Source: Xanthomonas sp. 10-10
GTDB lineage: Bacteria; Pseudomonadota; Gammaproteobacteria; Xanthomonadales; Xanthomonadaceae
NCBI RefSeq assembly: GCF_040182365.1
Contig: NZ_CP144460.1
Coordinates: 2,914,001-2,978,000, forward strand
Length of the DNA: 64,000 nucleotides
Reading direction: 5' to 3'
The notes below the pieces were generated by a model, which did no database searches, was not told where the DNA came from, and saw only the letters and a list, made by a program, of their open reading frames with translations. How positions within the stretch are numbered: the first letter of the stretch is position 1; each line of letters starts with the position of its first letter. Made by a program: the position numbers and the translations under genes. Below are positions 46,518-54,183 of this stretch, piece after piece.

Positions 46518-48263
46518 ATGTCCTCTTCCATCGTGGTCATCGCCGCCGGCGAACGCAGTACCGAAGCCGTCCTGGCGGCCGAAGCGCTGCGCCGCGCGGC
46601 CACCGCCGCCGGACGCAGCGTGACGATCGAAATCCGCAGCGACCAGGGCGTGCTCGGCGCGCTGCCGACCGAGCTGACCAGCGGCGCCGCGCAGGTGCTG
46701 GTCGTCGGCGATGCCGATGCCGACACCGCTCGCTTCGGCGATGCGCAACTGCTGCACCTGAGCCTGGGTGCGGTGCTGGACGATCCGGTCGCCGCCGTCA
46801 GCCAGCTCGCTGCCCCCACCGCACCAGCCAGCACACCGGCAGCGACCGACGCATCCGGCGCAGGCGGCAAGCGCATCGTTGCGATCACCTCCTGCCCCAC
46901 CGGCATCGCGCACACCTTCATGGCCGCCGAAGGCCTGCAGCAGGCCGCCAAGAAGCTTGGCCACCAGATGCGCGTGGAAACGCAAGGTTCGGTGGGTGCG
47001 CAGGACGCATTGACCGACGAGGAAATCCGCGCGGCCGATGTGGTCATCATCGCCGCCGACCGCGAAGTGGACCTGGCCCGTTTCGCCGGCAAGCGCGTGC
47101 TCAAGAGCGGCACCAAGCCGGCCATCAACGACGGCCCGGCCCTGATCAACAAGGCGCTGGCCGAGGCCGGCGTGCACGGCGGCGCGGCACCGGCCACCGG
47201 CACCGCCGCCAGCACGACCGCAAGCAAGGGCAACGGCCGCACCGGCGCCTACAAGCACCTGATGACCGGCGTGTCGTTCATGCTGCCCTTCGTCACCGCC
47301 GGGGGCCTGTTGATCGCCTTGGCATTCGCGCTTGGCGGCATCTATGCCGGCGACGATGCGCACCAGGGCACGCTGGCCTGGTCGCTGTTCCAGATCGGTG
47401 CCAAGGCCGGCTTCACCCTGATGGTGCCCGCGCTGGCCGGCTATATCGCCTACTCCATTGCCGACCGCCCCGGCATCGCGCCCGGCATGATCGGCGGGCT
47501 GGTCGCGGCCAATCTCAATGCGGGTTTCCTCGGCGGAATTATTGCGGGCTTCATCGCCGGCTACGGTGTGGCCGCGCTCAACCGCTACATCCGCCTGCCG
47601 CGCAACCTGGAAGGGCTCAAGCCGGTGCTGATCCTGCCGGTGCTGGGCACGCTGCTGGTCGGCCTGGCGATGATGTACGTGTTCGGCCAGCCGGTCGCCG
47701 ACCTGCTGGCCTGGCTCACCGCCTGGCTGCGCGGCATGCAGGGCAGCAGCGCGCTGCTGCTGGGCCTGTTGCTTGGCGGCATGATGGCCTTCGACATGGG
47801 CGGGCCGGTCAACAAGGCCGCCTATGCGTTCTCCACCGGCCTGATCGCCAGCCAGGTCTACACCCCGATGGCCGCCGCCATGGTCGCCGGCATGACCCCG
47901 CCGCTGGGTATCGCGCTGGCTACCTGGGTGTTCCGCAACCGTTTCACCGTCGAAGAGCGCGGCTCGGCTACCGCTGCCGGCGTGCTCGGGCTGGCCTTCG
48001 TCACCGAGGGTGCCATCCCGTATGCCGCCCGCGACCCGCTGCGCACCATCCCGGCGCTGGTGATCGGCTCGGCCGTGGCCGGTGCGATCTCGATGTCGGT
48101 CGGCGCCGAACTGAAGGCGCCGCACGGCGGCATCTTCGTGCTGCTGATCCCCAATGCCGTCACCCATCTGGCGATGTATGTGCTGGCCTTGCTGGCCGGC
48201 GTGGTGGTCACCGCCATCGCCCTGCGCGTGCTCAAGAAGCCGGTGGCCGACGTCGTCGCCTGA
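46518..48263 (+). CDS. fruA: FruA, fructose-specific PTS enzyme IIBC
   Basis: A 581-residue transporter. A degenerate EIIB-like region at about 1-100 is followed by the functional EIIB domain with the phospho-cysteine in TSCPTGIAHTFMAAEGL (C126), an Ala/Thr-rich linker (about 220-240), and the membrane EIIC domain with about 9-10 segments (GVSFMLPFVTAGGLLIALAF; FDMGGPVNKAAYAF). It imports fructose as fructose-1-phosphate using phosphate from FruB. AGGAG precedes the ATG at 46518 by about 7 nt. A 148-bp gap separates it from fruK, with no strong terminator. Confidence 0.96.
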   Translation: MSSSIVVIAAGERSTEAVLAAEALRRAATAAGRSVTIEIRSDQGVLGALPTELTSGAAQVLVVGDADADTARFGDAQLLHLSLGAVLDDPVAAVSQLAAPTAPASTPAATDASGAGGKRIVAITSCPTGIAHTFMAAEGLQQAAKKLGHQMRVETQGSVGAQDALTDEEIRAADVVIIAADREVDLARFAGKRVLKSGTKPAINDGPALINKALAEAGVHGGAAPATGTAASTTASKGNGRTGAYKHLMTGVSFMLPFVTAGGLLIALAFALGGIYAGDDAHQGTLAWSLFQIGAKAGFTLMVPALAGYIAYSIADRPGIAPGMIGGLVAANLNAGFLGGIIAGFIAGYGVAALNRYIRLPRNLEGLKPVLILPVLGTLLVGLAMMYVFGQPVADLLAWLTAWLRGMQGSSALLLGLLLGGMMAFDMGGPVNKAAYAFSTGLIASQVYTPMAAAMVAGMTPPLGIALATWVFRNRFTVEERGSATAAGVLGLAFVTEGAIPYAARDPLRTIPALVIGSAVAGAISMSVGAELKAPHGGIFVLLIPNAVTHLAMYVLALLAGVVVTAIALRVLKKPVADVVA

Positions 48264-48436
48264 GCCAACCCGCGGTGGCAGGCATCTGCCGCCGCATCCG
48301 ACGCGCCGGACGCGCGTCACCGCTGATTGCTGTTACCGCCGCGCCGCGCATTGATCGCGCGCCGCCAGCGGCTTGCCCATCCCCTTGCTGTCGCGTCCGC
48401 CATCTCGGGCGCACCCTCTTTGTTCGGAGTCCTGCC

Positions 48437-49714
48437 ATGTCCGCCCTGCTCTCCCACCGCGCTTCCCATCGTCTGCTGTGCCTGTCGCTTGCCATGGCGC
48501 TGGCCCCCTTGGCCCACGCACAGGAGGCCGCCGATGCCTTCAAACTCAAGCTGGGTTACACCGGCGAAGCCGCCTCGATGATCGACGGTGGTCGTAAGAG
48601 CGGCGACGCCTACGCCGGCCAGCTGATGGTCGGCACCGATGTCGACATGGACCGCCTGTTCGGCTGGAACGGTGCCACGGTCAAGCTCTATGTCACCAAC
48701 CGCCACGGCACCAACCTGGCCAACAGCAGCATCGGCAACAGCACATCGGTGCAGGAAATCTACGGCGGCCAGGGCACGCGCCTGGCCAACTTCACCCTAC
48801 TGCAAAAACTGTTCAACGACCGCCTGGAACTGGAAGCCGGCCGCAGCGTGGCCAACATCCACTTCCTCGGCTCGGACCTGTGCCAGTACTTCCAGGGCAA
48901 CTCGGCCTGCGGCAACCCCACCTTCGTGTTCCGCACCAGCAACTTCACCTATTGGCCGGTGTCCAGCTGGGCCGCGCACGCCACCGCCTGGGTCACGCCC
49001 AAGGTCTATGTGCATGTGGGCGCGTATGAAGTGAACCCGGTGCAGGCCCAGGACGGCCAGCACGGTTTGAAGTGGAGCACCGACGACACCACCGGCGTGG
49101 TGGTGCCCTACGCCATCGGCTACAAGAACAAGGGCGGCGACGGCACCTTGGCGGCGATGTACGAACTCGGCGGCTGGCAGGACAACTCCGACTACACCGA
49201 CCCGCTACGCGACCGCAACGGCAACCCCGCCGTCCTCAGCGGCCTGGGCTATGAAAACAAGCAGGGCCGCTCGGGCCTGTTCGGCCGCTTCGAGCAGCAG
49301 GTCACCAACCCCGACCCGTCCGGCACCCGCGGCCTGACCGTATTCGCCGCCATGCTCAAGAGCACCGGCGGCCAGGCGATCGAAGACCACTTCGTGCAAC
49401 TGGGCCTGGTGCAGAAAGGCACCTTCGCCAGCCGCCCGCAGGACAACATCGCGTTTGTGATCACCCAGCAGAAGTACAGCGACGAAGCCATCGAAAACCT
49501 GCGCCTGGCGCGCGCCTCCGCCGGCGGAACCGGCACCCCGGCCGACAACCAGATCATGATGGAGCTCAGCTACGGCATCCAGGTCACCAAGCGCCTGCGC
49601 ATCGCTCCCAACCTGCACTACGTGATCAACCCCGACCAGTTCAACGAACCCACCCGCACCAGCGATCTGAAGAATGCATTGATTGCGGGCATGCGGATCG
49701 ACTGGAATCTGTGA
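48437..49714 (+). CDS. oprB: OprB family carbohydrate-selective porin
   Basis: A 425-residue outer membrane porin. A signal peptide (about 1-29, cleavage after LAHA) precedes a beta-strand-rich body with alternating aromatic residues, and the chain ends in NLHYVINP...GMRIDWNL, typical for a beta-barrel C-terminus. It has the OprB features LQKLFNDRLELEAGRSVANI and CGNPTFVFRTSNFTYWPVSS. It would admit fructose or other sugars to the periplasm. It follows fruA by 173 bp on the same strand and probably belongs to the same regulon. ATG at 48437 is set by the signal peptide. Confidence 0.93.
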   Translation: MSALLSHRASHRLLCLSLAMALAPLAHAQEAADAFKLKLGYTGEAASMIDGGRKSGDAYAGQLMVGTDVDMDRLFGWNGATVKLYVTNRHGTNLANSSIGNSTSVQEIYGGQGTRLANFTLLQKLFNDRLELEAGRSVANIHFLGSDLCQYFQGNSACGNPTFVFRTSNFTYWPVSSWAAHATAWVTPKVYVHVGAYEVNPVQAQDGQHGLKWSTDDTTGVVVPYAIGYKNKGGDGTLAAMYELGGWQDNSDYTDPLRDRNGNPAVLSGLGYENKQGRSGLFGRFEQQVTNPDPSGTRGLTVFAAMLKSTGGQAIEDHFVQLGLVQKGTFASRPQDNIAFVITQQKYSDEAIENLRLARASAGGTGTPADNQIMMELSYGIQVTKRLRIAPNLHYVINPDQFNEPTRTSDLKNALIAGMRIDWNL

Positions 49715-49935
49715 CCCATAGAGAGGCTGCGCGCGTTGCTCGCATGATTGACCGCCACCATTGCCTGAAGGGAGTGGCGGGTGCGTTGCATTTGACTGCA
49801 GTGCAACGCATTGCGTCGACTCGGTTGGCAATCGCACGTAATGAGGCGTTATCTGCCCACCTGGCCGCGCAAGCCAGTTGCTGGGCACGCAAGATCACGC
49901 GACAGCGGATGCCGAAGCTGTAATGAACCACCACT

Positions 49936-49995
49936 GCCTAACGTTTGAATTAAGCCGCGCCGCGAAGCGGTGTCAGCTTGAATGAATTGTTAGAC
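49936..49995 (-). repeat. attC site A (last cassette)
   Basis: Core GTTAAC-type ends: GCCTAAC at 49936-49942 and GTTAGAC at 49989-49995 as read on plus. The inner arm has TCAGCTTG in place of TCGGCTTG. It carries the stop codon of the gene at 49990-50613. Confidence 0.93.
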
Positions 49996-50613
49996 CGCGA
50001 TCCCAAATGCGGTGGTGCGACCTAAGCGGGGAAGTAGCTCTTCTAGTTGCTCGCGTGGAAAGTCACGATCTAGAGGGCTGCCCCCAATCCTCTCGGACTG
50101 CTGGAGACTCGACATAAGGTCAGGGGCGCGCGTGACTTGGACTCTGAACTCGTCGGAATGCACAAGAGCGCTAGCCCCTAACACATCTACGTAGTGCAGA
50201 TTGTTCGCGCGCCCGGTTGGCGGGATAACAGCAGGGAAGTGGACTAGATCAAGATAGTTGACGCAAGTGGATGGACAATCCAAGTTACAAAGGTGGGAAG
50301 AGTCGCTTGCCTCAGGGACAGCGTAAGCCACGAAACGAGGGACGCCGGCTGACTGCAGAAGCAGATCGATGTTCTTCAACGCTTGCATCTGGTGGTGTGG
50401 TGCATCAAAGCGTCTGGCACCAGTTTTCTTTAAAGTTTTGTGGAAGCGCTTCATCTGAATGATGAGAAGCATTCCACCAGCGCTCGTGCAATGGTCAAAG
50501 CCAAATTTCTTCTCTTCTTGTTGCGTTAGACCCAGCCAAAAGACGTTAAGTCCAAGAACACTTGGCAGGCCCTTGCAGAAGTTCAACTCTAATGTCTTTT
50601 CCGAGAGACGCAT
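49990..50613 (-). CDS. Cassette gene, possible PD-(D/E)XK-like protein
   Basis: A 207-residue protein whose stop codon lies in its attC. The start reads SEKTLELNFCKGL, followed by WLGLTQQEEKKFGFD and MLLIIQMKRFHK. The spacing of an N-terminal Glu, a Gly-Phe-Asp, and a Gln-x-Lys after a hydrophobic strand resembles PD-(D/E)XK enzymes that use Q-x-K. I do not recognise a named family; FDAPHHQMQAL suggests a conserved uncharacterised group. The ATG at 50613 lies 17 bp inside the cassette boundary. It is the array's last cassette, so expression from an attI promoter is unlikely. Confidence 0.75.
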   Translation of the reverse strand: MRLSEKTLELNFCKGLPSVLGLNVFWLGLTQQEEKKFGFDHCTSAGGMLLIIQMKRFHKTLKKTGARRFDAPHHQMQALKNIDLLLQSAGVPRFVAYAVPEASDSSHLCNLDCPSTCVNYLDLVHFPAVIPPTGRANNLHYVDVLGASALVHSDEFRVQVTRAPDLMSSLQQSERIGGSPLDRDFPREQLEELLPRLGRTTAFGIAV

Positions 50614-50629
50614 CAGATTTCCTTAAGCG

Positions 50630-50689
50630 GTCTAACGCCTGAATTAAGCCGACCCGCGAAGCGGGTTCGGCTTGAATGAATTGTTAGGG
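50630..50689 (-). repeat. attC site B
   Basis: 60 bp, ends GTCTAAC and GTTAGGG on plus; central stem GACCCGCGAAGCGGGTTC. Confidence 0.95.
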
Positions 50690-50693
50690 CCCA

Positions 50694-51155
50694 TTAGCGG
50701 AAGAAGTTCTCGGGCCACAGAAAATCTGGCAGACGCTGCCGGATTAAGTCAGCCTGAGTCTGGTACCCGCGCGCCTCGAGCTCGCGGAGGAATACAGGCC
50801 ATGGCGGAATGTTGCTCATGTACACGTTGGTAGCAGACGTGGACATGCCGCCGCCTTGAGAGCTGGATAGACCGCCGTACTGTGAAGTAGATAGACCGCC
50901 GTACTGTGAGGTCGACAAGCCTCCGTACTGGGAAGTGGACAAGCCACCATACTGCGAGGTGGAGAGGCCACCGTACTGCGATGTGGACATGCCGCCATAC
51001 TGCGACGTGGACATGCCGCCGTACTGCGATGTAGACATGCCACCGTACTGTGAAGTCGACATACCGCCGTACTGGGATGTGGACAGCCCACCGCCTTGAG
51101 ATGTACTCAAGTTGCGAGGCCACAATCTCATGTTTGGAATGACCGGCCTGCTCAA
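50694..51155 (-). CDS. Cassette gene, octapeptide-repeat protein of unknown function
   Basis: A 153-residue protein if started at the TTG at 51155, which has AAGGAG 6 nt upstream; ATG at 51131 is the alternative. After a short N-terminus come eleven consecutive octapeptides (positions 50847-51110) of the form [LM]STSQ[YG]GG: nine read STSQYGG and the outer ones STSQGGG or SSSQGGG. A non-repeat C-terminus of about 45 residues follows (SNIPPWPVFLRELEARGY, then QTQADLIRQRL). I have seen repeat proteins of this style with a similar SNIPPWP C-terminal module, but know of no function. The repeats are low in charge and aromatic-spaced, so a fibre or assembly role is conceivable. The 24-bp DNA repeat is nearly exact, indicating recent expansion. 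Confidence 0.8.
   Translation of the reverse strand: MSRPVIPNMRLWPRNLSTSQGGGLSTSQYGGMSTSQYGGMSTSQYGGMSTSQYGGMSTSQYGGLSTSQYGGLSTSQYGGLSTSQYGGLSTSQYGGLSSSQGGGMSTSATNVYMSNIPPWPVFLRELEARGYQTQADLIRQRLPDFLWPENFFR
50847..51110 (-). repeat. Eleven tandem 24-bp coding repeats
   Basis: Eleven in-frame 24-bp units encode the octapeptides of the cassette protein at 50694-51155. Third-position changes among units show they have diverged slightly and were probably amplified from a few founders (a block of MSTSQYGG, then a block of LSTSQYGG). Confidence 0.93.
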
Positions 51156-51182
51156 TGGACTCTCCTTGAAGTTTGGTATGGG

Positions 51183-51241
51183 CCCTAACGCTGGAATTAA
51201 GCCGAGTTGCGAAGCAACTTCGGCTTGAAGAGTTGTTAGGC
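51183..51241 (-). repeat. attC site C
   Basis: 59 bp with an unusual central stem GAGTTGCGAAGCAACTTCGG, shared only with attC O (57442-57501). It is one base shorter than usual in the right arm (GAAGAGTTGTTAG). Confidence 0.93.
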
Positions 51242-51518
51242 AGTGAGTGGCCGCAAAGGTTGGATGGCGCAACCATGCTCCCCAGCACTGCCGCCTGGAC
51301 CCAGTGTGCCACAGCTTGCCGGATGGAGCTTACCCAGCGATGCAGCGGCGCGTGATGCCTCCGAGGCCAAGTGCACCGAGCGCAGCGCGGGAACGACGTA
51401 CCAAGGCGAAGCACCGAACTTACCGCAACCAGCAACGGTGATGACTGCTGTCCGGAGCCAACCGCATGCACGCCTGCGAACTCACCGAAGCGGCAACCGA
51501 CAACGCATTTGCTCCGCG
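51242..51518. other. Cassette without a recognised gene; duplicate of 57502-57781
   Basis: About 277 bp, almost identical to the cassette body at 57502-57781. A plus-strand GTG frame (51243-51524, starts SGRKGWMAQPCSPALPPG) and a minus-strand frame (SSPLLVAVSSVLRLG region) are both open and both conserved in the copy, so I cannot tell which, if either, is expressed. The minus-strand frame has the array orientation but runs without a stop into the neighbouring attC in this copy. Neither resembles a known family. Confidence 0.6.
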
Positions 51519-51578
51519 GCCTAACACCTGAGTTAAGCCAAGCCGCGCAGCGGTGTCGGCTTGGACGAATTGTTAGAT
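51519..51578 (-). repeat. attC site D
   Basis: 60 bp; ends GCCTAAC and GTTAGAT. Arms deviate (AAGCCGCGCAGCGG; CTTGGACGAATTG), but the pairing is kept. Confidence 0.93.
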
Positions 51579-51978
51579 CGCAGTCCCGGATGTTGCAATA
51601 AGCCCATCTTGTATGTGCTGGTGTTCCGTCAGGGCGCAGAAGAAGCGCTGCTTGGTAATGAACCGATCTCGGAGCTCTGTGAACCAGGGCGTGGAACTGT
51701 CCAGAGGCACGGCGGCCCCCAAACAAAGACTGCTCACCGTTGACCTTGAGTTTAAAGTCAGAGTAACTCCCCGAGAAGGGTGGAAGATCGGTGCTTTCAA
51801 CCTTGAAGCAGTCAGCGATAGCGTACCCAGTTGGGATATCCGTGTTGCCTTCAATTACCCAGACAACATCACCATGACAGAGTTTTGGCTTGCTCTTGGT
51901 GCTGAATACAGTGGACGCACCAAGCTCAGCATAAGCGTGGCCCATGGATTTTTGACTGTGGTAAACGTACCAGTGCAT
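51573..51978 (-). pseudogene. Cassette gene with a single-base expansion, possibly PUA/EVE-like
   Basis: The N-terminal part (51978 leftwards) reads HWYVYHSQKSMGHAYAEL and CHGDVVWVIEGNTDIPTGYA, which looks like an EVE/PUA-type small-ligand or nucleic-acid binding fold. The frame breaks at a G5 tract on the minus strand (51716-51720): removing one base joins it to the frame that ends PLDSSTPWFTELRDRF and HQHIQDGLIATSGTAI, whose stop lies in attC D as expected for a cassette. The repaired protein would have 134 residues. Unrepaired, the first frame runs on through attC D and the next cassette. Either a real pseudogene, programmed slippage, or a sequencing error. Confidence 0.75.
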
Positions 51979-51994
51979 TGAATCCTCAATTGCA

Positions 51995-52054
51995 ATCTAA
52001 CGCTTGAATTAAGCAGAGACGCGAAGCGGCTTCAGCTTGAATGAATTGTTAGGC
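51995..52054 (-). repeat. attC site E
   Basis: 60 bp; ends ATCTAAC and GTTAGGC; the arm AAGCAGAGACGCGAAGCGG carries a mutated CCG (CAG). Confidence 0.93.
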
Positions 52055-52444
52055 CGTGTCACCGAACTCCCGGACATGCGGCACATACGCTGAAATAACC
52101 GAAATGCAGAGGCACTCTGAGACTATGAGCCATTCTTGCATAGTGGTTAACGACGCAGTCACGTGTAGGAACTGGCCTGCGGCACGCTCCCGCCAGCCCC
52201 CAGAGGCGACCTTGTAAAGAACATGGCCCGTAGTGAGAGGATTCTGCCAATACTCAAGCATGTCTCCCTCATCCATGACCTGGAATGCCCGGACGAAGGG
52301 GAAGTGGATCTCAAGATAGCGGTCAATACTTTTCTGTGCGGCTAGAACAATGCGCAGGCCGGACCTGGTGTTGCTGATCTCGGTAACGTCCGAACCTACT
52401 TGCCATTCGATCTCGGAGCCGACAGGTTTTAGAAGTGTCTGCAT
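52049..52444 (-). CDS. Cassette gene, hypothetical protein
   Basis: 131 residues with a stop inside its attC. It has an alternating strand/helix pattern (SGLRIVLAAQKSIDRYLEIH, then MQEWLIVSECLCISVIS) and no membrane segment or signal. I do not recognise a family. The size and soluble, acidic-neutral character are common to cassette proteins of the immunity or small-adaptor type. It starts 4 bp from the core of attC F with no strong ribosome binding site. Confidence 0.75.
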   Translation of the reverse strand: MQTLLKPVGSEIEWQVGSDVTEISNTRSGLRIVLAAQKSIDRYLEIHFPFVRAFQVMDEGDMLEYWQNPLTTGHVLYKVASGGWRERAAGQFLHVTASLTTMQEWLIVSECLCISVISAYVPHVREFGDTA

Positions 52445-52447
52445 ACG

Positions 52448-52507
52448 GCCTAACGCCTGAATTAAGCCGAGCCGCGAAGCGGCTTCGGCTTGAATGAATT
52501 GTTAGAT
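52448..52507 (-). repeat. attC site F
   Basis: 60 bp; ends GCCTAAC and GTTAGAT; central stem GAGCCGCGAAGCGGCTTC. Confidence 0.95.
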
Positions 52508-52906
52508 TGCACTGCTCGAGACAATTCGGCCGCCAAAGACTTTGATGATTTCCTCAGTAGCCTCTAGGCCACCGCTAGGCCAAGCAAGTTGCTCAAAGTG
52601 CAGTTGTCCAGACCCGTCAGGATTTAGGATGAGCGAATGGAACAGTAGCCCACGGTCGGCTAGAGCATCCACCCATGAGCCGAACTCCTAAGGTAGCGGT
52701 GTGCCTCGATCTTTCTGCCACTTCTCTAGCAAGTGTTGAATAAGCTCTGGGTCGCTTATGAACTGCCTTATATGCTCCCCGAGCACCTCGCGCAGCGTAC
52801 CCTCGTCAATCTCGCCGCTCTCTTTGCCACTCTTAATGAGCTCGAATGCGCGCGTCAATGCATCAGCATTTGCTGTTGGAATGCCTGAGAACGAGATTGT
52901 TTCCAT
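52502..52906 (-). pseudogene. Cassette gene interrupted by an in-frame amber codon
   Basis: The ATG at 52906 opens 72 codons (ETISFSGIPTANADALTRAF; IRQFISDPELIQHLLEKWQK) that end in TAG at 52688-52690. In exactly the same frame 61 more codons follow (EFGSWVDALADRGLLFHSLI; GLEATEEIIKVFGGRIVSSS) up to a TAA inside attC F, where cassette genes normally stop. The second part has no good start of its own. So a 134-codon gene carries one nonsense codon. I do not recognise the family. A functional 72-residue product or stop readthrough cannot be excluded. Confidence 0.8.
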
Positions 52907-52911
52907 GTGCA

Positions 52912-52971
52912 ATCTAACGCCTGAATTAAGCCGCGCCGCGAAGCGGCGTCGGCTTGAATGAATTGTTAGGC
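52912..52971 (-). repeat. attC site G
   Basis: 60 bp; ends ATCTAAC and GTTAGGC; central stem GCGCCGCGAAGCGGCGTC. Confidence 0.95.
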
Positions 52972-53370
52972 GGCATGCGCGATGTAGTGAAGGATGTACC
53001 CCGAGTACACCAGCGAACTAGCCGCCACTTCTGCTTTGAAACAATCATTGAGCGCAGCCTCACTAGCGAAGCCGTACTCCGACAGCCTTGGGCCGGCAAA
53101 GCTTGCCAGCAGCCAAACGTCAAATCCATCAATCTCTCCTCGCTCGCCGAAGTCAAAGTCCACCGCCCCGCCAAGCAATCTGACCGAGCAGCCGTAGCCA
53201 TGCTTGAAGTACGGAATGCCACCTTTGAGCGTGCCGCGCTGAGGGATGCCGTTAGCCGTCCAATCTGCATTAGAGGCAGGCAGTTCTATGCCCGAATCGC
53301 GCATGACCGCAACGGCCTCACGAACGGCGGTTTGATAGTCTGAGATCAGACGAACGAGATTGCTGTTCAT
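52966..53370 (-). CDS. Cassette gene, hypothetical protein (DUF6896-like)
   Basis: 134 residues from ATG 53370, with a stop in attC G. Central text GGIPYFKHGYGCSVRLLGGA followed by VDFDFGERGEIDGFD is characteristic of a conserved group that I believe is DUF6896; members turn up as small solitary genes, some near toxin/immunity loci. Soluble, no signal peptide. A role as an orphan immunity protein is conceivable but not shown. Confidence 0.78.
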   Translation of the reverse strand: MNSNLVRLISDYQTAVREAVAVMRDSGIELPASNADWTANGIPQRGTLKGGIPYFKHGYGCSVRLLGGAVDFDFGERGEIDGFDVWLLASFAGPRLSEYGFASEAALNDCFKAEVAASSLVYSGYILHYIAHAA

Positions 53371-53373
53371 GCC

Positions 53374-53433
53374 GCCTAACACCTGGGTTAAGCCGACCCG
53401 CGAAGCGGGTTCGGCTTGAATGAATTGTTAGGC
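53374..53433 (-). repeat. attC site H
   Basis: 60 bp; ends GCCTAAC and GTTAGGC; central stem GACCCGCGAAGCGGGTTC. Confidence 0.95.
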
Positions 53434-53712
53434 TCCAGCCGAAGCCACTTGGAGGCAAGTATCCCAAAGTACGAAGTTATCCGTCTCTGCCGACCTCAAG
53501 GACGTGAGTGGGCTTGGGTCGACGCCCCAACGCCTAAAGACTACCAGGAGTTGCCGAACTGTGTCAGCGCTGACTGGTGAGACTAACTCCAAGTCCAAGG
53601 TGGTGCCCGCACCAAGGATGTTCTTGTACTCGGGTAGCGAGTATAGCCAGTTGAAGAATCGATCCTCATCCTCAGGGACAAAGAATGTTGGACCTTTGAA
53701 AGAAACGATCAT
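53428..53712 (-). CDS. Cassette gene, hypothetical protein
   Basis: 94 residues with a stop in attC H. The sequence begins IVSFKGPTFFVPEDEDRFFN and continues with DLELVSPVSADTVRQLLVVF, a strand-helix pattern of a small alpha/beta protein. No motif or family recognised. The ATG at 53712 lies 3 bp from the core of attC I, so the mRNA leader would be almost absent unless transcribed from outside the cassette. Confidence 0.75.
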   Translation of the reverse strand: MIVSFKGPTFFVPEDEDRFFNWLYSLPEYKNILGAGTTLDLELVSPVSADTVRQLLVVFRRWGVDPSPLTSLRSAETDNFVLWDTCLQVASAGA

Positions 53713-53714
53713 GG

Positions 53715-53774
53715 GCCTAACGCCCGAAATAAGCCGAGCCGCGAAGCGGCTTCGGCTTGATTGAGTTGTTAGGC
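53715..53774 (-). repeat. attC site I
   Basis: 60 bp; ends GCCTAAC and GTTAGGC; arm CGCCCGAAATAAGCCGAG is slightly deviant. Confidence 0.95.
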
Positions 53775-53784
53775 AGAAACACGA

Positions 53785-54108
53785 TCAACTCTCCATTGAA
53801 ATTTCATCGATCTCTCCGGCGCCGTCAAAGCGGACAGAGAGAACGTAGTCCGTCACGTCCCCAGGGAGTGAGAAGTCAAAGTTTTCAATATTACCCTCGC
53901 CCCAGTTGGACTTGAGCTCAAGTAGCCCGAGTACAGCAGCTGGATCCGGAGCGCCAGTACCGGTGTGCTCTTGCCAGTAGTCCTGAGGGAGTTCTTCTAG
54001 GTGGTGCCCGACGAACATAGTGGTGCTGAACTCGCCTGCCTCTGTTCCATGCGCTTTTCGGATTGCATCAAGAGCCAGCTTTGTCCGCTTATCAACTTCG
54101 TCTGCCAT
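53785..54108 (-). CDS. Cassette gene, hypothetical protein (DUF2004-like)
   Basis: 107 residues from ATG 54108, stop 11 bp before the attC core. The C-terminal half (FDFSLPGDVTDYVLSVRFDG, then EISMES) resembles DUF2004-type proteins, and the N-terminal half is helical (KRTKLALDAIRKAHGTEAGE). AGGATAGACC precedes the ATG. Acidic overall. Function unknown; I am only moderately sure of the family. Confidence 0.78.
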   Translation of the reverse strand: MADEVDKRTKLALDAIRKAHGTEAGEFSTTMFVGHHLEELPQDYWQEHTGTGAPDPAAVLGLLELKSNWGEGNIENFDFSLPGDVTDYVLSVRFDGAGEIDEISMES

Positions 54109-54123
54109 GGTCTATCCTTGTCT

Positions 54124-54183
54124 GCCTAACACCGGAATTAAGCCGACCCGCGAAGCGGGTTCGGCTTGAATGAATTGTTAGAT
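54124..54183 (-). repeat. attC site J
   Basis: 60 bp; ends GCCTAAC and GTTAGAT; central stem GACCCGCGAAGCGGGTTC. The gene to its right ends inside it. Confidence 0.95.

Noticed and set aside
50847..51110. CRISPR-like regular repeats
   Set aside because: The 24-bp units are contiguous without spacers and stay in a protein frame.
50749..51978. A 409-codon frame spanning three cassettes and two attC sites
   Set aside because: Only its first ~90 codons look like protein; the rest is run-on after the G-tract frameshift, through attC D and C and antisense to no gene. I annotate the repaired short gene instead.
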